Assembly (NCBI RefSeq): GCF_001045455.1 | Contig: NZ_LFNE01000001.1 | Span: 248,001-312,000, forward strand | Direction of reading: 5' to 3' | Length of the DNA stretch: 64,000 bases | Source of the DNA: Chryseobacterium sp. FH2 | GTDB lineage: Bacteria > Bacteroidota > Bacteroidia > Flavobacteriales > Weeksellaceae | In this document: piece by piece, positions 43,963 through 53,447 of the stretch | Position numbering within the stretch: position 1 is the first letter of the stretch | Layout of the letters: each line of letters begins with the position of its first letter | Position numbers and translations under genes: made by a program | Notes under the pieces: model-generated | The model's database searches: none | Told to the model about the DNA's origin: nothing | What the model saw: only the letters and a program-made list of their open reading frames with translations

Positions 43963-44991
43963 CTACTTGGGTTTATCAAAATTTTCGGGTAAAATATATT
44001 CTCCTGTAAGCCTATCAATTCCTATTCTATAATACAACGCATTCTGTTTGCGGATTTTTGTGACTGCAGCATCTATTACAACTGCTACTAAACTTCCAAC
44101 AATACCCGCAGACCCTGCTCCTACGATAATCGGCGTACTGTTATACTGCGGGAAAATTTCCTCCTGAGACGCCATTATAAAAATCCCTTCATTATCTTTT
44201 TCAATCTCAATGATATTTGTGGGTGTCTTTTTATAAGCAATCCCGTTATCGATAATTGCGAAAACATCTCTGCCTAGATTATCATAGCCATCCACTCTTT
44301 TCACTCCTTTAATAATTCCGTCTTTATTCTTTCTTACCATAAGTTCTTTATCCGGTGTCTGCTCTGCAAATGACTTATAATCTCTATAAACACCATCCGT
44401 AAAAGACCCTGAGCTATAAATGGGTAATTGTTCAGATATTATTTTTTCATAGTTTCCAAGATCCATTTCAGAAATAGGAACACTCAGTCCTTTTTCTGTA
44501 TATGAACTCTTTATAATATTGGCTAATTCTGATGATATTTTGGCTGCAATGACTTTTGTAATATAAGCATGATCTTTCTGCGGATAGTCTTTTGATATGT
44601 TAGCTTTTTTCAAAAAATAATACTTGTCATTCCGTTTTAAAAAAGTAGAAACTTTCATTTCCAGATGCCCCGTAGTAGATCTTTTTTCAGATATATCTTT
44701 AACCTTTAAATATTCCAGCATAATGAAATATTTGGTGTTTCCTCCTTCTTTATTATCTTCTAAAAACCAATCTGAAAATAATTTTTCAATATCTTCATTT
44801 TCGAATTTTACTTCATAAGGCTCTTTTCTGTGAGAAATAATCCCTATATTTTTATCTTCTCTTCTATCAATTAAAGTAAGAGATTGTGCAATATGATTTT
44901 TATCTTTTATACTATTTCTAAGCTCTATAAATTGATTTTTTTGAGCTGAAATAAATATTGGGAACAAAAAGAACAAAACAATTTTTTTCAT
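43963..44991 (-). CDS. exported hypothetical protein
   Basis: 342 residues with a signal peptide (MKKIVLFFLFPIFISAQ). The body is mixed alpha/beta with no motif I recognise. Near the C-terminus there is a single Gly/Ala/Val-rich hydrophobic stretch (IIVGAGSAGIVGSLVAVVID, about 285-305) followed by a charged tail, which could be a membrane anchor. Flanked by lepA and the sigma-factor operon, both on the same strand; a terminator separates it from the latter. Confidence 0.7.
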   Translation of the reverse strand: MKKIVLFFLFPIFISAQKNQFIELRNSIKDKNHIAQSLTLIDRREDKNIGIISHRKEPYEVKFENEDIEKLFSDWFLEDNKEGGNTKYFIMLEYLKVKDISEKRSTTGHLEMKVSTFLKRNDKYYFLKKANISKDYPQKDHAYITKVIAAKISSELANIIKSSYTEKGLSVPISEMDLGNYEKIISEQLPIYSSGSFTDGVYRDYKSFAEQTPDKELMVRKNKDGIIKGVKRVDGYDNLGRDVFAIIDNGIAYKKTPTNIIEIEKDNEGIFIMASQEEIFPQYNSTPIIVGAGSAGIVGSLVAVVIDAAVTKIRKQNALYYRIGIDRLTGEYILPENFDKPK

Positions 44992-45036
44992 AATTTAAAT
45001 TTTCAGGTAAAACTAAACATTCCTTCTAAAAATTAA

Positions 45037-45067
45037 ACGACTCTCACAAGTAAATTGTAAGAGTCGT
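45037..45067 (-). terminator. terminator of the ECF sigma operon
   Basis: ACGACTCT-C-ACAA / TTGT-A-AGAGTCGT (45037-45049, 45055-45067), one mismatch; minus strand continues TTTAATTTTT. Lies 22 bp past the Spy-like gene stop. Confidence 0.8.
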
Positions 45068-45089
45068 CCAACATTAAAAAAATAAACTA

Positions 45090-45599
45090 TTATGGGTTTT
45101 GTCTGGGTTTTGGAGCATTATTGTTTCCATGAGGTTTTCTTTCGTTCATTTTATCTCTCATCATACCTTCTGATTGAAACAGCTTCAAAACTTTTTGGCA
45201 AGGAATTACCTCCTGCATTTTATCAGCATATCTTTTTCTATTATCTAATAACTTCTGTCCTACTTCAAAACTCTGCTGTAATTTAGCTTTAGCTTCTTCG
45301 TCGGATAAAGTTTCAGGATTAAAATTAGAATCAAATTGATTTTTAATCTGCTTCTGATTATCCAGGTATTCATTATAAAGCTGAGTAAATTCTACTTTGT
45401 CATTTGGATCAATTTCCAGATTTTCCATCACCATATTATTCCTAAACTTTGTAAGAAGCGCTTTTCTCTCTTCGGGAGAAAGATTGTTTATTACCTCTTT
45501 TCTTTGTTTAGGGTCCATCTTTTTCCAGTCGTAATCCGTCCTCTGGGCATTCAAGCCAAAACCATAAATAATAAAAAGTGTAAATAATATCTTTTTCAT
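45090..45599 (-). CDS. periplasmic Spy/CpxP-like helical protein
   Basis: 169 residues from ATG 45597-45599 (MKKILFTLFIIYGFGLNAQ), a clear signal peptide; the longer frame adds 11 poor residues. The mature part is helical and charged (NNLSPEERKALLTKFRNNM, YNEYLDNQKQIKNQ), like periplasmic stress sensors or chaperones of the Spy/CpxP/sensor type. It ends in a Pro/Asn-rich tail. Third gene after the sigma factor and its putative anti-sigma. Confidence 0.65.
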   Translation of the reverse strand: MKKILFTLFIIYGFGLNAQRTDYDWKKMDPKQRKEVINNLSPEERKALLTKFRNNMVMENLEIDPNDKVEFTQLYNEYLDNQKQIKNQFDSNFNPETLSDEEAKAKLQQSFEVGQKLLDNRKRYADKMQEVIPCQKVLKLFQSEGMMRDKMNERKPHGNNNAPKPRQNP

Positions 45600-45606
45600 C
45601 TTTCTT

Positions 45607-46149
45607 TTAATTATATAAATCCAAATAAACATCCTGCGTTGAATTGCTTGCTAACTCTGAAATTTCAGCATTAGAAAAAGAATCCAAATATTCATTCATT
45701 TGAGCTTCATTCTGTTTTGAAACAGTTTTTACTGTTTTTGTTTTTGGTTCAGTTGTTTCTCTTTTCCCTTTATTGTCATGTGCATAGAATGGTTTACTTT
45801 CTTCTTGACTTTCAACTATTTGATCATTATTTTCAACAGAAGTTAAATCAGACTGTAAAGTTTCATATGCTGTTTCACTCTCCATCTTGGATTGTTGATT
45901 ATTCAAAGCATAAGTTTGCTGTGAATTTTCATTTCCTTTTGATTCGTCATTTGAATTAATAACAAAAGTTGCTCCAAAAACCAATGCTAATGATGCAGCT
46001 GCAGCATACACCCAATTCAGCTTAAAGATAGGCGCTTTTCTGTTAGCTTTTACATCATTCATTACTTTTTCCTGAATATTTTCAAACAAATTATCAGGTA
46101 CTGTGTAAATATTTTTACGTTCAAGTTTTTCTATATCAAACTCTTTCAT
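45607..46149 (-). CDS. putative anti-sigma factor, single-pass membrane protein
   Basis: 180 residues: a cytoplasmic N-terminus (about 1-45; MKEFDIEKLERKNIYTVPDN), one membrane helix (about 47-64; YAAAASLALVFGATFVI), and a Ser/Glu/Gln-rich periplasmic region. This topology and its position right after an ECF sigma gene (17-bp gap) fit an anti-sigma regulator. No zinc-finger (ZAS) motif is visible, so binding to the sigma factor is inferred. Confidence 0.65.
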   Translation of the reverse strand: MKEFDIEKLERKNIYTVPDNLFENIQEKVMNDVKANRKAPIFKLNWVYAAAASLALVFGATFVINSNDESKGNENSQQTYALNNQQSKMESETAYETLQSDLTSVENNDQIVESQEESKPFYAHDNKGKRETTEPKTKTVKTVSKQNEAQMNEYLDSFSNAEISELASNSTQDVYLDLYN

Positions 46150-46166
46150 CTTTGTTTTCTCAAAAA

Positions 46167-46718
46167 TTATCTTTCGTAATTTTCCTTAATATATTCTTCT
46201 ATTTTTTGTTTGGCATAATGATAATTCGTTTTTAAAGTACCTACCGACATATCTACTATTTTTGATATCTCTTCGTAAGGCAAATCATCATAGTACCGCA
46301 TCATAAATACCAGTTTCTGCTTTTCAGGCAGGCTTTGTATAGCATTCTGTAATAATAATTGTATTTCCTCTGCACTTCCTTCTGTATTATCAGCAATAAG
46401 ATTTTGCATGTGATACTCGGGATCTTCATCAGTTTTCTGCATTTTCTTCATCTTATTTACCTGTTGTAATGCTTCATTGGTAGCAATTCTGTACAGCCAT
46501 GTGTATAGTTGGCTATCATTTTTAAACTGGTGAAAATTCTGATAAGCTTTAATAAAAGTATCCTGCAGAGTATCCTGAGCAAGATTTCCGTCCACAATAA
46601 TTCTTCTTATGTGCCAATACAATCTACTCTGATAAGCATCCATCAGGGCGCGAACTCCTTGTTCTAGAGTTCGTGGGTTTTGCATCAACGAAATAATTTC
46701 CGTGTCCTTAATCTTCAT
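46167..46718 (-). CDS. ECF-type RNA polymerase sigma factor
   Basis: 183 residues. Region 2 (DTFIKAYQNFHQF, LYTWLYRIATNEALQQ) and region 4 (LPEKQKLVFMMRYYDDLPYEEIS, MSVGTLKTNYHYAKQKIEEYI) are both complete. It heads the operon with the putative anti-sigma and Spy-like genes, the usual layout of an envelope-stress module. A full promoter lies at 46744-46776. Confidence 0.93.
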   Translation of the reverse strand: MKIKDTEIISLMQNPRTLEQGVRALMDAYQSRLYWHIRRIIVDGNLAQDTLQDTFIKAYQNFHQFKNDSQLYTWLYRIATNEALQQVNKMKKMQKTDEDPEYHMQNLIADNTEGSAEEIQLLLQNAIQSLPEKQKLVFMMRYYDDLPYEEISKIVDMSVGTLKTNYHYAKQKIEEYIKENYER

Positions 46719-46743
46719 AAGATGCTTTCACTGTTTTGGATTA

Positions 46744-46776
46744 CAAAAATAACTGAAAGTTAAATTACTTATTCAA
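46744..46776 (-). promoter_or_regulatory. promoter of the ECF sigma operon
   Basis: Minus strand TTG (46774-46776), 22-bp spacer, TATTTTTG (46744-46751); predicted start about 20 bp upstream of the sigma start codon. Confidence 0.6.
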
Positions 46777-46886
46777 TTTTTAGTCCAAATATTAAAAATA
46801 TTATCAGATAGTTACGTTATAAGCTTTATATAACAGGTATCCGCAGCTTTATAAGAATATACAATTCGATGCTTTTTCCTTTCTTT

Positions 46887-46914
46887 TTGAAATCAACGTA
46901 AAACCCTATCTTTG
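46887..46914 (+). promoter_or_regulatory. promoter of the DUF2520-kdsC-maf run
   Basis: TTG (46887-46889), 17-bp spacer, TATCTTTG (46907-46914). The start codon at 46919 is only 5 bp downstream, so the transcript would be nearly leaderless. Confidence 0.55.
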
Positions 46915-46918
46915 TTAT

Positions 46919-47668
46919 ATGCAAATTGTAATAATCGGTTCCGGGAATGTAGCCTATCACTTGGCGAAAGCATTTGTTTTAAAAGGGATTCCTTTAGCTC
47001 AAATTTTTGGGAGGAACGAAAAAGAATTAAATAAAATTTCTGAAGAATTAAATATTTCATACTCAACAGAAGAACTGGCTGACGCAGATTTGTATATTAT
47101 CTGTGTAAGTGACAATTCTGTAGAAAATGTTTCTAAAATAATTACTGAAAAAGACTGTTTAGTTGCTCATACTTCGGGTTCACTTCCCAAAGAGATTTTA
47201 GTGGGTGAGTTCAGGAAATCAAGTTTTTATCCTTTGCAGACATTTTCAAAGTCTAAAGAACTGGATTATTCCAACATTCCTTTTTTTATTGAAGCTGAGA
47301 ACGAAAAAGATAAAAATTTACTTTTTGAAGTTGCATCCAAAATTTCAAAAAATGTAATGGAAAGTACTCATGAAAAAAGAAAATACATTCATTTAACAGC
47401 AGTTTTTGCCTGCAACTTTGTAAATCATCTTTTTTCAAGAGCAAAAGAAATTTCAGATTCTCAGAAAATTCCGTTTGATTATTTTTTACCGTTAATTGAT
47501 GAAACAGTTCAAAAAATTCATGAGATTGATCCAAAGTCAGCACAAACAGGGCCAGCAGTAAGAAATGATGTAAGAATACTGGAATTACATGAGCAGCTAT
47601 TAAAAGACGATAGCCTTGAGATTTATAAAACAATGAATCATTCAATTCAAAAAATGTATGAGTTATAA
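46919..47668 (+). CDS. Rossmann-like/DUF2520 domain protein
   Basis: 249 residues. N-terminal NAD(P)-binding fold IVIIGSGNVAYHLAKAF (GxGxxA-like), then AHTSGSLP, YPLQTFSK and a helical C-terminal domain with NFVNHLFSRA. It resembles F420/NADP oxidoreductase-type or pyrroline-carboxylate-reductase-like proteins; the substrate is unknown. It overlaps kdsC by 11 bp, so DUF2520, kdsC and maf probably form one unit. Confidence 0.85.
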   Translation: MQIVIIGSGNVAYHLAKAFVLKGIPLAQIFGRNEKELNKISEELNISYSTEELADADLYIICVSDNSVENVSKIITEKDCLVAHTSGSLPKEILVGEFRKSSFYPLQTFSKSKELDYSNIPFFIEAENEKDKNLLFEVASKISKNVMESTHEKRKYIHLTAVFACNFVNHLFSRAKEISDSQKIPFDYFLPLIDETVQKIHEIDPKSAQTGPAVRNDVRILELHEQLLKDDSLEIYKTMNHSIQKMYEL

Positions 47669-48176
47669 AGAGAAATTAAAAGATATAAAAGCATTTGTAT
47701 TTGATGTAGACGGAGTTTTCACAGACGGCAGCGTGTATCTGATGCCCGGAGGAAATATGAGTCGAGTGATGAATGTTTTAGACGGTTATGCGGTAGTTAA
47801 GGCCTTAAAAAACAATTATTTAATAGGAGTGATCACAGGCGGAAATGACGAAATGGTAAAGCACAGAATCAATTATCTCGGAATTCAGGACTATTATGCA
47901 AAATCTCATAATAAAATGGCCGATTTTGAAGATTTTAAATCAAAATACAATCTTAAAAACGAAGAAATTTTAACGATGGGAGACGATTTACCGGACATTC
48001 ACATTATGGAAATCTCTGCCATCGCAGCGTGCCCTGAAAATGCAGTTCCGGAAGTGAAAGGAATTGCAACTTATATTTCACCAATTAAAGGTGGAAGTGG
48101 GGCAGTGCGTGATGTCATTGAGCAGGTAATGAAAGTTCAGGGAAATTGGCACGATGACAACACACAGTCTGTTTAA
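47658..48176 (+). CDS. kdsC: HAD-family phosphatase, KdsC-like
   Basis: 172 residues. HAD motif I FDVDGVFTDGSVYL (catalytic Asp pair), motif II VITGG, motif III Lys in YAKSHNKM, motif IV MGDDLPDIH. Length and lack of a cap domain match 3-deoxy-D-manno-octulosonate-8-phosphate phosphatase, which acts in LPS inner-core synthesis. A generic HAD IIIA phosphatase remains possible. Confidence 0.85.
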   Translation: MSYKEKLKDIKAFVFDVDGVFTDGSVYLMPGGNMSRVMNVLDGYAVVKALKNNYLIGVITGGNDEMVKHRINYLGIQDYYAKSHNKMADFEDFKSKYNLKNEEILTMGDDLPDIHIMEISAIAACPENAVPEVKGIATYISPIKGGSGAVRDVIEQVMKVQGNWHDDNTQSV

Positions 48177-48186
48177 TTAATTGATA

Positions 48187-48741
48187 ATGAAAATATTACT
48201 AGCATCACAATCTCCCAGGAGAAAAGAACTTTTATCCAATTTAGGATTCGAGTTTGAAGTGGTAAAAATAGATTGTGAAGAAATTGTTCCTGAACATATT
48301 AAAGTAGGAGAATCTGCAGCTTATTTATCTGAATTAAAGGCTGATGCATTCCGAAAACTGGAAAAAGATGAAGTTTTATTAACAGCAGATACAGTAGTAG
48401 CCTTTGATAATCACCTTCTTGGAAAACCAAAAGACGAAGATGATGCAAAGAAAATGCTTCAGTTTCTTTCAGGAAAAATACATCAGGTGTATACGGGAAT
48501 TACTGTTAAAACTTTAGATAAAACTATTACAGAAACAGATGTTGCCAATGTAGAATTTGATGACATTACAAATGAGGAGATAAGCTATTATATCCAAAAT
48601 TATAAACCCTTCGACAAAGCAGGAAGTTACGGCATTCAGGAATGGCTCGGAATGGTTAAAATCAAAAGGATAGAAGGTAGTTTTTATACAATTATGGGAC
48701 TTCCTACTCATTTGGTTTACAAAATTTTGAAAGAAATATAA
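48187..48741 (+). CDS. maf: Maf-family nucleotide pyrophosphatase
   Basis: 184 residues from ATG 48187-48189. MKILLASQSPRRKELLSNLG is the standard Maf N-terminus; LTADTVVAFDNHLLGKPKDEDDA and DKAGSYGIQEWLGM carry the catalytic Asp and pocket residues. Maf enzymes hydrolyse dTTP/UTP or modified pyrimidine nucleotides. The frame could begin at a TTG at 48181, but ATG fits the family better. Confidence 0.93.
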   Translation: MKILLASQSPRRKELLSNLGFEFEVVKIDCEEIVPEHIKVGESAAYLSELKADAFRKLEKDEVLLTADTVVAFDNHLLGKPKDEDDAKKMLQFLSGKIHQVYTGITVKTLDKTITETDVANVEFDDITNEEISYYIQNYKPFDKAGSYGIQEWLGMVKIKRIEGSFYTIMGLPTHLVYKILKEI

Positions 48742-48828
48742 AGAGTTTCAATATAAAATTTTATTATTTTTACAAAATCATCAACTCTTTTTATAATAAA
48801 AAGCAGATTAGCGAGTTATATTGAATAA

Positions 48829-51450
48829 ATGAAAAAGAATATTTTATTCCTTTTAACAGCTTGTATTGTTATCTCCTGCGGGACAAAAGTCAAGAAGCCG
48901 GAGCAGCGATCTAAGTTTATGAAAGGATTTTCCACATATTACAACACATTATTTAATGCAAAAGACGCATTAAACACTGAGTTTGAGACAAGAGACAAGG
49001 GACATAAAGATAATTTTTATGCTCCTTATATTCCTATTCTTACCTATGAAGATCAGCCTTTGGGAAGTGACCTGGGACAATCTGCAGCATTTGCTGAGAA
49101 TTCCATGAAAATGGCTGAAATCAACAGACAGTCTTCAAAAAATGATCTTCCTCAAAGGCCAGATGGCAACAATCCTAGAGGTAATAATTCTCCCTCAAGA
49201 CCACAGGATGCAACAGATCAAAATGCAACAAAAGGGGCTACAACATTAGAAATTGCAGAAGCAAAAGCATTAAAAGCTATCAACAAATATTCTGTAATCA
49301 AAAATGGAGAGGAAAAGAATAAGAAAATTTTTGATGCTTATATGATTCTTGCCCAATCCAGAATCTACAGAGGAAAATCATTGGAGGCTTTAGATGCATT
49401 AAACTATGTTTTTTCCCATATGAAAGAAGATAAAAGACTTCCCTTGGCAAGGATTTATCAAGGTTTGGCTTATGCTCAGATTAAAGATTATCATAAAGCT
49501 CATGAAACTTTTGCGAAGCTTAAAGATGAGGGAATCAGTAAGACATATGAAAAATTATTAAGCATTTATTATGCTGAATCGCTTTTGGATGCCAATAGGA
49601 AGGAAGATGCTGTAAGAGAACTTGACCGGGCTTTTGACCTGAATAGCAATAGAAAGCTGAAGAGTAGAATTGCTTATTTGCGCGGACAGGTTTTACAGAA
49701 TTTAGGCCAGAGTGAAAAAGCCAGAGAAAGCTTTGTTTCTGCTTATAAATATGCGAATGATTTTGAATTCGAAGTAAAATCTCAGATAGAAGTAGCTAAA
49801 ACATTTAATGGAAAAGGCGATTATGAAGGAGGCAAAAGATATCTTGAAAATATAAGTGAAAAAGGAACTTACGGTTCCAGAAAAAACGAATTTTATTATG
49901 CTTTAGGGTTAATGGCTAATAAAGCAGGAAAGAAAGCCGAGGCACAGGAATTCTTCAAAAAATCATTAAAGGAGAAGGTTTCCGATCCTCAGGTTCGTGG
50001 GCTGGCTTACTATGAAATCGGTAATGACTATCTTGGGAAAAATGATTATATCGGAGCCGGAAGCTACTATGATTCAGCTCTTGTGGTGATGACTTATGAA
50101 CCTTCAAAGGTGCTTTTGAAAGATCAGTCTGAAAACATCAAAAAGATATCCAAAAACTACTATTTAATCAAAAAGAATGACAGTATTTTATCGTTGGCTA
50201 AGATGACTACTGAACAAAAAACTGATTTCTTCTCAAAATATATTGCCAAACTTAAAGCTAAAGAAGAAAAAGAAGAGCTTGAAAGAAAACGTGCAGAAAG
50301 AGCAAAAGGTTTTGATACAGGAGATTATAGTGCCAATTCAATATTCGCAAACAATTCTAACGGTTTTGAAGATTTTGGTGTGGCTACCAAAGGGTTTTAT
50401 TTCAGTAATGCGGGAACGGTAAGTAAAGGAGCTTCCTCATTTAAACAGGTTTGGGGGGACAGGGCACTGGTTGATAACTGGCGTTTTTCTAAAAAAATGT
50501 CTTCCATTGAGGATATGAAAAATGAGGCCTTAGGACAAACTTCAGCTCCTAATCCCAGACGTTTTGAGCCTACTTATTACATTGAACAGATTCCTACTGA
50601 TGCTTCCAAATTATCTCAATTGAAGAAAGATAGAGATACGGCTTCACTTGGTTTAGGTATTATGTATCAAAACTATTTTACAAATACTCCTTTGGCTACA
50701 AAAACTTTATATGATCTGGTAGATGTAAAACCCGAAGAAAAGGTAATGTTACAAGCTCTCTATGAAATTTTTGCCATGAACTATGAGAAAAATCCTCAGG
50801 CTTCTGAAAGAGCAAAACAAATATTAATAACCGATTATCCTTATTCATCTTATGCAGAATTTGCAAGAAATCCGAAGAATAATACTTTCGTGAAATCATC
50901 AGAAGACGTAGAAAATGAGTATAAACGTGCATATGCTTTATTTGAATCAGAAAAGTTCAATGAAAGTAAAGATGTCATTGATCAGACTATTCAGAAATAT
51001 CCTAAAGATGCACTCGTTCCAAAATTATCATTATTAAATGCATTTAATGCAGGAAAATCGAGTGGGAAAGAGGTAATGATATTGCAGCTTGAACAGATTG
51101 CCTTAAACTATTCTAAAACACCTGAAGGCATAAAAGCTAAGGAAATGCTGAATTATATGAAAAGTGACCTGAGCTTCCAATCAACTGATAATAAAGGAAA
51201 TGTGCTTCCTCAAAGACCTGGGGAAAATAATGGAACTCCCTCTCAATCAAACCCTGCCCAGAATAGCAATAATACTCCTGCTAATAATGTTCCTCAACAG
51301 CAGCCATCATCTTCACCTGCAAACAACAGCAATATGCTTTTGGATGACGTTAATGCGAGCCCACAATCGCCGGTTCCACAACAGAAAAAGCAAAATAAGA
51401 AATCACAGCAGCAAAATAATCCTAATACGATTCCACCGAGACCACAATAA
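48829..51450 (+). CDS. sprE: type IX secretion periplasmic lipoprotein SprE/PorW
   Basis: 873 residues, matching the usual SprE/PorW length. Lipobox Cys at residue 17 (ACIVISCG), then KFMKGFSTYYNTLFNAKDAL, which is the conserved N-terminal block of this family. Multiple TPR units (for example GLAYAQIKDYHKAHETFAKL) occupy about 150-420, with further TPR-like helices to about 790. The C-terminus is low complexity Asn/Gln/Pro. SprE/PorW links the trans-envelope motor complex to the outer-membrane part of the type IX secretion system used for gliding and protein export. Confidence 0.9.
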   Translation: MKKNILFLLTACIVISCGTKVKKPEQRSKFMKGFSTYYNTLFNAKDALNTEFETRDKGHKDNFYAPYIPILTYEDQPLGSDLGQSAAFAENSMKMAEINRQSSKNDLPQRPDGNNPRGNNSPSRPQDATDQNATKGATTLEIAEAKALKAINKYSVIKNGEEKNKKIFDAYMILAQSRIYRGKSLEALDALNYVFSHMKEDKRLPLARIYQGLAYAQIKDYHKAHETFAKLKDEGISKTYEKLLSIYYAESLLDANRKEDAVRELDRAFDLNSNRKLKSRIAYLRGQVLQNLGQSEKARESFVSAYKYANDFEFEVKSQIEVAKTFNGKGDYEGGKRYLENISEKGTYGSRKNEFYYALGLMANKAGKKAEAQEFFKKSLKEKVSDPQVRGLAYYEIGNDYLGKNDYIGAGSYYDSALVVMTYEPSKVLLKDQSENIKKISKNYYLIKKNDSILSLAKMTTEQKTDFFSKYIAKLKAKEEKEELERKRAERAKGFDTGDYSANSIFANNSNGFEDFGVATKGFYFSNAGTVSKGASSFKQVWGDRALVDNWRFSKKMSSIEDMKNEALGQTSAPNPRRFEPTYYIEQIPTDASKLSQLKKDRDTASLGLGIMYQNYFTNTPLATKTLYDLVDVKPEEKVMLQALYEIFAMNYEKNPQASERAKQILITDYPYSSYAEFARNPKNNTFVKSSEDVENEYKRAYALFESEKFNESKDVIDQTIQKYPKDALVPKLSLLNAFNAGKSSGKEVMILQLEQIALNYSKTPEGIKAKEMLNYMKSDLSFQSTDNKGNVLPQRPGENNGTPSQSNPAQNSNNTPANNVPQQQPSSSPANNSNMLLDDVNASPQSPVPQQKKQNKKSQQQNNPNTIPPRPQ

Positions 51451-51465
51451 ACAGTTTATAAATAA

Positions 51466-51492
51466 AAAAGCGAAGGATTAATCTTCGCTTTT
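51466..51492. terminator. bidirectional terminator sprE/tsaB
   Basis: AAAAGCGAAG / CTTCGCTTTT (51466-51475, 51483-51492), loop GATTAAT. It overlaps the last codons of tsaB, so the two converging genes share it. Confidence 0.8.
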
Positions 51493-52158
51493 CTTTTTCT
51501 TTACTCCATGGAAATCTTTCAGATAAAATGGTTCAAAGTACGCAATGTCTTCAAATTCTTTTTTATCAATTTTTTCCAGCGTTTTCTTGATTAAATATTG
51601 TGCGGAAGGGTAGATGTTCTCATTAAAATCAGCATCCGGAAGCCGTAAAATATCTTTTGCTTTTTTCGCTCCGTCTCCCACAAATATTACTTTTTTGCCT
51701 TTAAATTCCTCAAAAGAATTTTCGTCTAAAATTTTTGCTTCCGTTGAAGAGAGTTCATATCCCGTTTTCCCGTCATAAACGGCCGTATAAACCTCCATTC
51801 TCCTTGCATCAATCAAAGGTACTATAACGTCATAGTTTTGCTCTAAAAAAGGCTCTGCCATACTTTCTAAAGAATTGATGGCAACCAATGGAACTTTTAG
51901 TCCATAACAAAACCCTTTTGCAGAAGAAGCTCCAATTCTAAGACCTGTATAAGATCCCGGGCCTTTTCCTAAGGAAACTGCTTCAATATCCTTGATCGAA
52001 ATTCCGGCCCCTTCCAATGCCCATTCTACAAAAGTATGAAGGCTTTCAGACTGCTTATAATTTTCAGAGACCTCTTCGGTTAAACATAATAATTTTTCAT
52101 TATCTGAAATGGCTACTGAGCAGTTTCTTGAGGAAGTTTCTATGTATAAAATTTTCAT
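51478..52158 (-). CDS. tsaB: tRNA threonylcarbamoyladenosine biosynthesis protein TsaB
   Basis: 226 residues. MKILYIETSSRNCSVAISDN and VSLGKGPGSYTGLRIGASSAKGFCYGL are the classic TsaB blocks; an actin-like (ASKHA) fold. TsaB works with TsaC, TsaD and TsaE to make t6A37 in ANN-decoding tRNAs. The C-terminus ends in a charged KKKKSED tail that overlaps the terminator. Confidence 0.94.
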   Translation of the reverse strand: MKILYIETSSRNCSVAISDNEKLLCLTEEVSENYKQSESLHTFVEWALEGAGISIKDIEAVSLGKGPGSYTGLRIGASSAKGFCYGLKVPLVAINSLESMAEPFLEQNYDVIVPLIDARRMEVYTAVYDGKTGYELSSTEAKILDENSFEEFKGKKVIFVGDGAKKAKDILRLPDADFNENIYPSAQYLIKKTLEKIDKKEFEDIAYFEPFYLKDFHGVKKKKSED

Positions 52159-52232
52159 TTTTTTATTTTAAACTAAAAGGCAATTCGCAAAAATGCTTTT
52201 AAATATTTTGCAAATTTAATGCTTTTTCAAAA

Positions 52233-52982
52233 CTACTTCCTGTAAATTGTTCTCGGCTCAGCCTGGGCACTCGGATAAATGGTCATATCAGAAATACAAA
52301 CATGTTTTGGCGCATTCACGCAATATGCGATAGAATCTGCAATATCCTCTGCCTTTAGCGCTTCATAACCTGCATATACATTGGAAGCTTTTTCGCTGTC
52401 CCCTTTAAATCTCACCAGTGAAAAATCTGTCTCTACTGCTCCCGGCTGAATATTTGTCACTTTAATTCCAAATTCAGTTAATTCCAATCGCATTCCTTCG
52501 GAAATAACATCAACTGCTTTTTTAGTTGCACAATACACGACTCCGTTTGCATAAGTCTGTCTTGCTGCCACTGAACTAATGTTTACGATATGGCCGGAAT
52601 TTCTCTCTTTCATCATAGGAATGATCATTTTAGAGACATATAAAAGACCTTTCACATTCCCGTCAATCATAGAATCCCAATCATCTGTTTTTCCGTCAGA
52701 AAGAGGATCTAAACCATGAGCATTTCCTGCATTATTAATCAGGACATCTATATTTTTCCACCCTTCAGGAAGGGAATTGATGGCAGTTTCAACTTCATTT
52801 AAATTCCTTACATCAAATTTCAAACTAAATATTTCGGTAAAAGAAGAAAGTTCTTTTTTTATTTCATCTAAAACTTTAGATCTTCTGCCACAAATGATAA
52901 TCCTGTTTCCTTGTTTTGCAAGAAGCCCGGCAGTGGATTTCCCTATTCCGGAAGTAGCTCCGGTAATCAATATTGTTTTCAT
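52233..52982 (-). CDS. SDR family oxidoreductase
   Basis: 249 residues, classical short-chain dehydrogenase: TGATSGIGKSTAGLLAKQG (cofactor), ICGRR (NADP preference), NNAGNAHG, ISSVAA with the catalytic Ser, and YCATKKAV with Tyr and Lys. The NIQPGAVETDFS segment places it near YdfG/serine-3-dehydrogenase-type enzymes. The substrate is unknown. Confidence 0.92.
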   Translation of the reverse strand: MKTILITGATSGIGKSTAGLLAKQGNRIIICGRRSKVLDEIKKELSSFTEIFSLKFDVRNLNEVETAINSLPEGWKNIDVLINNAGNAHGLDPLSDGKTDDWDSMIDGNVKGLLYVSKMIIPMMKERNSGHIVNISSVAARQTYANGVVYCATKKAVDVISEGMRLELTEFGIKVTNIQPGAVETDFSLVRFKGDSEKASNVYAGYEALKAEDIADSIAYCVNAPKHVCISDMTIYPSAQAEPRTIYRK

Positions 52983-53035
52983 TTTTTAAGCTTTTACCTA
53001 TCGGTTATCAGCAATTGCCTACAACCAACAGCGAA

Positions 53036-53407
53036 TTAATTGGCATCAAATGCTTCAAAAGCATCGGCTATATGTTCAATAATTAAATTTCCATTTTTGT
53101 CCGGAAGAACAGAAATAATATCAAATCTCACTTCATTGTTTTTGTTAAATTCCTCCAAATAATGATTTGCCGCTGAAACTATTAATTTGATTTTAGTTTT
53201 TGTAACAGCTTCCTGAGGTAACATAAAAGCATCTGTAGAGCGGGCTTTGACTTCAGCGATAATAATTAAATTATCCTTTTCAGCAATAATATCAATTTCA
53301 GCTTTTTGAAAGCGGAAGTTTCTTATTAAGACTTTATAGCCGTTTTTTTGTAAAAATGCTGCTGCTAAATCCTCCGCTTTTTTTCCAAAATCATTGTGAG
53401 TTGCCAT
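53036..53407 (-). CDS. YraN family protein (UPF0102)
   Basis: 123 residues. Restriction-endonuclease-like core: FGKKAEDLAAAFLQKNGYKV, AEIDIIAEKDNLIIIAEVKAR (D-x-ExK) and RFDIISVLPD. Function is not established; the fold suggests a Holliday-junction-resolvase-like nuclease. Confidence 0.92.
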   Translation of the reverse strand: MATHNDFGKKAEDLAAAFLQKNGYKVLIRNFRFQKAEIDIIAEKDNLIIIAEVKARSTDAFMLPQEAVTKTKIKLIVSAANHYLEEFNKNNEVRFDIISVLPDKNGNLIIEHIADAFEAFDAN

Positions 53408-53447
53408 ATCTTGCCTTACAGTATTCGAGGTTTACTTTTAAAAGAAT

